Positions 58,541 to 64,000 of a DNA stretch of 64,000 nt are shown here, one piece after another. This DNA comes from Allohahella sp002354735. GTDB taxonomy: Bacteria; Pseudomonadota; Gammaproteobacteria; Pseudomonadales; Oleiphilaceae. Position numbers and translations under genes: made by a program. Positions within the stretch are counted from its first letter, which is position 1, and each line of letters opens with the position of its first letter. Under the pieces are notes generated by a model, which worked only from the letters and a program-made list of their open reading frames with translations, was not told the origin of the DNA and did not search any database. The stretch spans positions 1,612,001-1,676,000 of the forward strand of contig NZ_CP172312.1 of the NCBI RefSeq assembly GCF_047946665.1, in the 5' to 3' direction.

Positions 58541-60514
58541 TCATCGAACAACGTGCAGAAAGTGCAGGTACTTTTCGTACTGATCGAGAATGTCGCCGAT
58601 GATCTCGTCACGGGTCCACCCCATCAAGTCATAGTTCTGACCGCCTTCCTTGAGATATACCTCGGCCCGGTAATAACTCTGCTCGCCGTCAATGGCCGGT
58701 GACTCGCCTCCTGTAGCCGTGAAGTTCGGCTTGAGGTAGGGCCTGGGTCTGACCTCGTAGACGAATTCAGCTTCGCCCTGATGGTCGATCTCCAGCCGAA
58801 CACGTTGATCCTCACCACGCTGTACACGAATGACGTAGCCCTCGGCACCAAGCTCTTCACTAACCGCTTCACAGGCTGGTAGCACGACTTCGCCAAGAAA
58901 CTGATCCACCTGTTGCTCGTCAGGAAATCGCACCAGATTTCGTAGTCGCCGTCGCCAGCTGCCAGAAGATGCAGGTGCTACTGGCGAGGTTTGCGGCGCA
59001 CGGTGTTGTAGGTCCCGCCTGGTCGCATCCAGTCGCAGTGCCTTGAACAGACCGACCACAGAGAACATCAAGGCGATCGTAAACGGCAGGGCACTGGCGA
59101 TGGTTGCGGTTTGCAGCGCCGTCAATCCATCTGCCAGCAGGAGCGCTATCGCGACCACTCCCATGGAGATCGCCCAGAACATACGCTGCCACACAGGCGT
59201 AGGCTCGCGGCCGCCGGAGGCCAGCATGTCCACGACAAGCGCGCCCGAGTCAGCGGACGTAATGAAGAAAACCACCACCATCAGAATCGCCACCATCGAC
59301 AAAACCGAGGCGAACGGAAAATGTTCGAGGAAGGCGAACAACGCTAGAGCCGAATTCATCTCTATTGCCTGAGCCAGTCCCTCGATCTCCCCCCATAGAA
59401 TCATATGGATGGCTGTGTCGCCAAAAACCGTCATCCACAGCAATGTGAAAGCCGTCGGTACCAATAAGACACCGGTAACGAACTCCCGTATCGTGCGACC
59501 ACGTGAAATGCGAGCGATGAACAGGCCAACGAAAGGTGACCAGGCCAACCACCAGCCCCAGTAGAAGAGCGTCCAGCCGCCTATCCAGTCGTTCGGCTCA
59601 TAGGCATAGAGGTTGAAAGTGGTGCTTACCAGGTTCGATATATAGCCACCTGTGTTCTGCACGAATGTGGTCAGAATGAAGACAGTAGGTCCAGTGAGCA
59701 GCACGACGGTCAGCAGGATGACCGCGAGTGTCAGGTTGATCTCGGATAACCTGCGCACCCCCTTGTCGAGTCCCGTCACCACGGACACCGTCGCCAGTGC
59801 GGTGGTAATGGCAATCAGCCCGATCTGTACCGGAATCGAAATTGGCAGGCCGTACAGATGATTCAGACCGGTATTGATCTGGCTGACGCCTAAGCCCAGG
59901 GATGTGGCGACACCGAGAACGGTACTGATAATCGCAAAGATATCGACGGCATGGCCGATTGGTCCGTAGATTCGGTCGCCAATCAACGGGAAAAGTGCCG
60001 ATCGCAGTGTCAGTGGCAGCCCGTGTCGATAACTGAAGTACGCCAGCACCAGGGCGACGATGGCGTAAATGGCCCAGGCATGAAGTCCCCAATGGAAGAA
60101 GGTGATCTTCATCGCTTCGCGCGCCGCCGCTGCCGTCCCACCCTCACCCGTTGGCGGATCGAGGAAATGCATCACGGGTTCGGCTACGCCAAAGAACATC
60201 AGACCAATACCCATACCCGCAGAAAAGAGCATGGCAAACCAGGTTGCGCGACTGTAGTCAGGTTCGCTGTGGTCGGGCCCCAGCTTGATATCGCCAAAGC
60301 GACTGACTGCAAGTGAGACTACTGTGAGTAGAATCAGCGCGACTGCCAATATATAAACCCAGCTTGCGTTGGTGATGATCCAGCTTTGAATCGCGCTGAA
60401 TACGGCCTGCGCGTTTGCCGGCAGCAGAGCGCTGTACAGCACCAGGGCGATAATGAGAAAAGCGGAACAGAAGAAGACCGGTGGGTTAAGTGTAGAACTC
60501 GAATTCTCCTGCAT
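58541..60514 (-). CDS. betT: BCCT-family choline/glycine-betaine transporter
   Basis: A 657-residue inner-membrane transporter for compatible-solute precursors, with GGAG upstream of the ATG. Twelve helices are expected. Diagnostic motifs are FSAGMGIGLMFFGVAEPVMH and the signature WTLFYWGWWLAWSPFVGLFI followed by ARISRGRTIREF. The C-terminal 150 residues form a long cytoplasmic domain (PDEQQVDQFLGEVVLPACEA to YEKYLHFLHVVR), as in E. coli BetT (677 residues), where it regulates osmotic activation. No betA/betB genes are in view. It fits life in fluctuating salinity. Confidence 0.93.
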   Translation of the reverse strand: MQENSSSTLNPPVFFCSAFLIIALVLYSALLPANAQAVFSAIQSWIITNASWVYILAVALILLTVVSLAVSRFGDIKLGPDHSEPDYSRATWFAMLFSAGMGIGLMFFGVAEPVMHFLDPPTGEGGTAAAAREAMKITFFHWGLHAWAIYAIVALVLAYFSYRHGLPLTLRSALFPLIGDRIYGPIGHAVDIFAIISTVLGVATSLGLGVSQINTGLNHLYGLPISIPVQIGLIAITTALATVSVVTGLDKGVRRLSEINLTLAVILLTVVLLTGPTVFILTTFVQNTGGYISNLVSTTFNLYAYEPNDWIGGWTLFYWGWWLAWSPFVGLFIARISRGRTIREFVTGVLLVPTAFTLLWMTVFGDTAIHMILWGEIEGLAQAIEMNSALALFAFLEHFPFASVLSMVAILMVVVFFITSADSGALVVDMLASGGREPTPVWQRMFWAISMGVVAIALLLADGLTALQTATIASALPFTIALMFSVVGLFKALRLDATRRDLQHRAPQTSPVAPASSGSWRRRLRNLVRFPDEQQVDQFLGEVVLPACEAVSEELGAEGYVIRVQRGEDQRVRLEIDHQGEAEFVYEVRPRPYLKPNFTATGGESPAIDGEQSYYRAEVYLKEGGQNYDLMGWTRDEIIGDILDQYEKYLHFLHVVR

Positions 60515-60694
60515 ATCGTCTCCGGGCGCTGACTTGTTAGGGCGTTTAGACGCATCCTACGGGGTTCAATGGTCGGTTGCCAGGAAAAGGCCCTGGCCGA
60601 CGCGCTAACGACAATCTTTAACTACACTATTAAAGTACCCGAAGATTTGATCATTCCTGATCTGATTCCATTCGCCGTCTCCCACAGGTTCAGA

Positions 60695-62497
60695 ATGTGC
60701 ATTAAAGCAATCCGCCGCGCCTTGATGTTGTTTAGCAGTTTTGTCTGCCTGCATGTCGCGGCTGCCAGCAGCGCTCCCCAAGTAGTATCACTACCGCCGG
60801 ACGCACTACCCTACAATGTTAGCGGCCAATTCGAATTTCTTGTCGATACCAATGGCGAGCTGGATATTGGCTCAGCTCAAGCCTTGTCGGATGAGGCCTG
60901 GCAGCCGATAGTCGCGACCAACGCCAGTTTCGGTTTCTCAGACGCCACCTACTGGTTTCGCGCAAATCTTCAGCAACAGGCAGTCGAGCAGGCGTGGATT
61001 ATCGAGCTGGGATATCCGCTTCTCGACTATGTCGATGTCTATTTTCTGCAGGACGGTCAGCTCACCGAGCACTATGAGACTGGTGACCGACGGCCATTCG
61101 CAGAGCGGCCTATAGCGTACAGAAACTTCCTGTTTCCACTGACACTGGAGGCCGGAGAAGCCGTCAGCGTCTATATGAAAATTCGCTCGTCGAGCGCGGT
61201 CCAGATGCCACTCGCAATTACCACGCCTGGCACCTTGTTTCAGACCGAGCAAACACAGCTCGCCCTCCAGGGCATGTACTTTGGCGTCATAGCCGTCATG
61301 CTGATCTACAATCTCTTCATTCTGTTTTCTACCCGTGACCTGGCATATCTACTATATGTCATGCTGGTGCTTGCAGTCGGCGGCTTCCAGCTCAGTCTGC
61401 ACGGATTCACCTACCAGTTCCTCTTGCCCGAATCGCCCTGGCTTCAGGAGAAACTTACCGCTGTGTTTGTGGCCATGGCGTCTCTCTTCGTTGTCTCGTT
61501 CACCATCAGCTTTCTGAAGGTGCGATTTTACTCGCGCAGGCTCTTCTGGAGCCTGTCCCTTATAGCCGCACTGGGAGGCCTGCTGACGCTGCTGGCGCCC
61601 TTCGTACCTTATCGCTACATCATCCAGCTTTCCGCCGCACTTGGCTTTGTCTCAGTTGTGGTCGCGCTCGGCACCGGGCTCTATATCTGCTACCGAGGCT
61701 ACAAGCCGGCAGTCCACTACAGCATTGCCTTTGCTGCGCTGTTGATCGGCACCGCCCTGATGATTCTGAACAAATTCGGTATATTGCCTTTGAACCCGCT
61801 CACGGAGAACGGTCAGCAGATTGGATCTCTGACGCAGCTCGTTTTGCTATCTTTCGCCCTGGCCTTCCGCATCAAGGTATCGCGCGATGAGACTGAAGAG
61901 GCGCAACTCGAAGCCACTTCGCGGCTGGAAATGCGGGTGAAGGAACGGACGCTGGAACTTGAGCAGGCAAACGAAAAGCTGCAGCAACTGTCCAACCTGG
62001 ACCCGCTTACCGGATCGCTCAACCGTCGCTACTTTGATGCACAGCTCGGTCTGGAATGGAAGCGTGCCACTCGTGAGCAAACCACGATATCGCTGATCAT
62101 GCTCGACATCGATCGCTTCAAATTGTTCAACGACACCTATGGTCATCAGGTTGGCGATGACTGCCTGATATTCCTGGTTGGGCACTTGCGTGCGGCTGTA
62201 CTTCGGCCGACCGACGTCGTCGTTCGTTATGGTGGCGAGGAATTCGCGATTGTGTTGCCCGGCACTGATGCCGAAGGCGCGGTTACTGTTGCAGGGCGTA
62301 TCAAGGAGCGACTATCGAACAACGCGTTCCCGATAGGACAAGAGGCGCTTTTCATTACCGTCAGCCAGGGTATTGCGACTATGGTACCCCAGGTGAATGA
62401 AACGCAGGAAACACTGATCAAACGGGCTGATCAGGCACTCTACCAGGCGAAAGATGCCGGGCGCGATTGCTATCTCACCTTTGAGAACAGCGCATGA
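60695..62497 (+). CDS. Diguanylate cyclase with 7TMR-DISM sensory region
   Basis: A 600-residue protein. I use the ATG at 60695 because a signal peptide follows (FSSFVCLHVAAASSAPQ); an ATG at 60569 would put 42 extra residues before it. A periplasmic DISMED2-like domain (about 30-175: DATYWFRANLQQQ, LLDYVDVYFLQDGQ) is followed by seven transmembrane helices (about 185-400), a coiled coil (RLEMRVKERTLELEQANEKL) and GGDEF: DPLTGSLNRRYFDAQLG, MLDIDRFKLFND, VRYGGEEFAIVLPG. The inhibitory site RPTD (RxxD) is intact, so product inhibition is likely. It should turn an external, perhaps carbohydrate, signal into c-di-GMP. It converges on a hybrid kinase gene after 11 bp. Confidence 0.9.
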   Translation: MCIKAIRRALMLFSSFVCLHVAAASSAPQVVSLPPDALPYNVSGQFEFLVDTNGELDIGSAQALSDEAWQPIVATNASFGFSDATYWFRANLQQQAVEQAWIIELGYPLLDYVDVYFLQDGQLTEHYETGDRRPFAERPIAYRNFLFPLTLEAGEAVSVYMKIRSSSAVQMPLAITTPGTLFQTEQTQLALQGMYFGVIAVMLIYNLFILFSTRDLAYLLYVMLVLAVGGFQLSLHGFTYQFLLPESPWLQEKLTAVFVAMASLFVVSFTISFLKVRFYSRRLFWSLSLIAALGGLLTLLAPFVPYRYIIQLSAALGFVSVVVALGTGLYICYRGYKPAVHYSIAFAALLIGTALMILNKFGILPLNPLTENGQQIGSLTQLVLLSFALAFRIKVSRDETEEAQLEATSRLEMRVKERTLELEQANEKLQQLSNLDPLTGSLNRRYFDAQLGLEWKRATREQTTISLIMLDIDRFKLFNDTYGHQVGDDCLIFLVGHLRAAVLRPTDVVVRYGGEEFAIVLPGTDAEGAVTVAGRIKERLSNNAFPIGQEALFITVSQGIATMVPQVNETQETLIKRADQALYQAKDAGRDCYLTFENSA

Positions 62498-62508
62498 TCC
62501 AGTTCGCA

Positions 62509-64000
62509 TCACTCCACCTGCGATAGCACTTCTCGTATCTGAGCAAGATCGTAGGGCTTCGGCAGGGAAAGTGATTTGAATTCTGTGGACTCGACTGAAC
62601 CATGGCCTGATGCAAATATGATCGTCATGGTCGGATACAGGCAACTCACCTTCTTCGCCAGCTCGGTACCGGAGATTCCAGGCAAGTTCACATCGGTGAA
62701 GAGGACGTCAAACGGTTTGCGCGCAAGCACGTTGACAGCATCCTCACCACAGTGAACGGCCTCGGGCGCATGGCCTATCATCGCGAGCAGGTCGCAAAGG
62801 GTCTGACGCGTTTCAAGGTTGTCTTCCACGACCAGGATACTGAGTGACCTGGGACGCTTTGCAGCTTTTTCGGACGGCTCATCGTCTTTTGAACGGGATG
62901 AAGGTGGTAAACCCGCCTGCTTTGTCAGCACGTGGCGAATCTTCCTGGCCAGATCCTCGCGGCTGTAGGGTTTGCTGATCAACTCGACACCAGGATCAAG
63001 CAAGCCGCCATGAACTATGGCATTCTGCGTATACCCTGAGGTGAAGAGGACACCAATATTCGGAATCAGGCTTTTAGCCCGCTTCGCCAGTTCGGGGCTT
63101 TTGATCGGACCGGGCATCACGACATCCGTAAACAGCAGATCGATATCTACCCCGCTTTGAAGCACGGTTAAGGCACTCTGCCCCTCGTCTGCCTTCAAAA
63201 CCGAATAACCAAGCTGCATGAGCGTTTCGACGACGCTTGCCTGAACGGCGGGATCATCTTCCACAACCAGCACAGTTTCCGAACCGCCGACCATTGGTTT
63301 GCGTCGAGGATCGGCCAGGACCAACTCGGCACGATGTGTGCGCGGCAGGTAGATCTTGAAGGTCGTGCCGACGCCTGGCTCACTGTAGATCTTGACGTGG
63401 CCCTCGCTCTGTTTGATGAAGCCGTAGACCATGCTCAAACCAAGCCCTGTGCCCTTGCCTTCGGCTTTCGTGGTGAAGAAGGGATCGAACACACGCTCCA
63501 GCACCTCCGGGGGCATGCCAGACCCGTTGTCCGTGATCGCCAACATGACGTACTGTCCAGCGATTACTTCACTATGGTGCTCAGCGTACTCGTCATCCAA
63601 CTCGGCATTACCAAGCTCGATGGTGAGCTTTCCATCTCCATCCATGGCGTCTCGAGCGTTGATTGCCAGGTTCAGGATCGTACTTTCCAGTCGACTGCGG
63701 TCGACCATTGCAGTCCATAAGCCACCGCTGATGATCGTTTCGACTGCGACCGACTCTCCAACCGCACGACGCAACAGGCCATCCAGGTCCCGCAGGATGC
63801 GACCGAGATTTGTTGGCACTGGCTGTAAAGGTTGCCGGCGCGCGAAAGCCAGAAGCTGTGACGCCAGGTCTGCGCCACGCCTTACTGCAGAAATTGCTGC
63901 GAGAACATGCTGATCGCTGCCATCTTCTGCACTGCGCTCAAGCTCCAGGAGCTCCAGGTTACTGGAAATAACCTGCAGAATATTATTGAAATCATGCGCG
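62509..64000 (-). CDS. Hybrid histidine kinase with two C-terminal receivers (5' end beyond right edge)
   Basis: The open frame runs through the right edge; an internal Met at 63819 is not the start. The first visible residues are AHDFNNILQVISSNLELL, the H-box of the HisKA subclass with A-H-D-F-N-N. An ATPase follows (NLAINARDAMDGDGKL, TDNGSGMPPEV, GTGLGLSMVYGFIKQSEGH). Two receivers then follow: VVEDDPA with LLFTDVVMPG and SKPYSRED, and VVEDNLE with LFTDVNLPGISG and LPKPYD. Both keep the acceptor Asp and the Lys. Such proteins usually carry PAS or membrane sensors upstream. No output domain is present in the visible part. Confidence 0.88.
   Translation of the reverse strand, partial: AHDFNNILQVISSNLELLELERSAEDGSDQHVLAAISAVRRGADLASQLLAFARRQPLQPVPTNLGRILRDLDGLLRRAVGESVAVETIISGGLWTAMVDRSRLESTILNLAINARDAMDGDGKLTIELGNAELDDEYAEHHSEVIAGQYVMLAITDNGSGMPPEVLERVFDPFFTTKAEGKGTGLGLSMVYGFIKQSEGHVKIYSEPGVGTTFKIYLPRTHRAELVLADPRRKPMVGGSETVLVVEDDPAVQASVVETLMQLGYSVLKADEGQSALTVLQSGVDIDLLFTDVVMPGPIKSPELAKRAKSLIPNIGVLFTSGYTQNAIVHGGLLDPGVELISKPYSREDLARKIRHVLTKQAGLPPSSRSKDDEPSEKAAKRPRSLSILVVEDNLETRQTLCDLLAMIGHAPEAVHCGEDAVNVLARKPFDVLFTDVNLPGISGTELAKKVSCLYPTMTIIFASGHGSVESTEFKSLSLPKPYDLAQIREVLSQVE

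Noticed and set aside
58411..58611. 66-codon minus-strand frame after BetT as a gene
   Set aside because: Its first part overlaps the BetT coding end in another frame and no ribosome site is present; listed only as a possible remnant.

Overview
The window looks like the chromosome of a free-living, probably marine or brackish, gammaproteobacterium. The evidence is a Pil-Chp-type chemosensory cluster, a BetT choline transporter, many hybrid histidine kinases and diguanylate cyclases, two 7TMR-DISM sensors, and a surface protein with a choice-of-anchor/Gly-rich C-terminus. I judge GC moderately high by eye, with AT-rich patches near 6.0-6.4, 18.2-18.5 and 56.7-58.3 kb. A relative of Marinobacter, Halopseudomonas or similar genera is an inference only. 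No rRNA, tRNA, CRISPR array, insertion sequence or prophage was recognised.

Layout. 1-6 kb (minus strand): a PilG/PilH/PilI/PilJ/ChpA-like chemosensory operon with a periplasmic ligand-binding protein between the CheW and receptor genes. 6-7.4 kb: a four-copy palindrome array, a VOC protein and two apparent gene remnants. 7.4-10 kb: a secreted metzincin with a ricin lectin domain, and a DMT exporter. 10-19.5 kb: a glycan locus (five glycosyltransferase genes with six catalytic domains, a GT61, a PAPS sulfotransferase and a PglK/MsbA-like flippase). 19.9-29.5 kb: a transglutaminase-like protein, then a tightly overlapping phosphorelay/c-di-GMP operon. 29.6-33 kb: glutaminase, PaiB and a MocR regulator. 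33-40.4 kb: an operon of a GH16-CBM6-metallophosphatase chimera, a parvulin and a HupE-like protein, divergent from a 7TMR-DISM kinase/regulator pair. 40.4-42.3 kb: a DUF1264 lipoprotein and two tandem DUF2892-like paralogues.

42.4-46.7 kb is a coherent reactive-sulfur module: rhodanese-like sulfurtransferase, persulfide dioxygenase, two half-size YeeE/YedE transporters, a SulP transporter and a divergent CsoR/CstR-family repressor. G/C-tract inverted repeats sit in both control regions. 46.7-51.2 kb carries an acyltransferase, PilZ protein, LysR/AzoR pair and TauE/SafE exporter.

The outstanding gene is at 52112-54145. It encodes a secreted protein whose signal peptide is followed directly by a domain about 64% identical to eukaryotic ubiquitin (46 of 72 aligned positions, counted by hand). 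The ubiquitin domain is fused to calcium-repeat, Calx-beta-like and choice-of-anchor U-like regions and a C-terminal membrane anchor. After it come a fatty-acid desaturase, two small unrecognised genes, an AT-rich LysE/Lrp pair, BetT, a 7TMR-DISM diguanylate cyclase and a hybrid kinase cut by the right edge.
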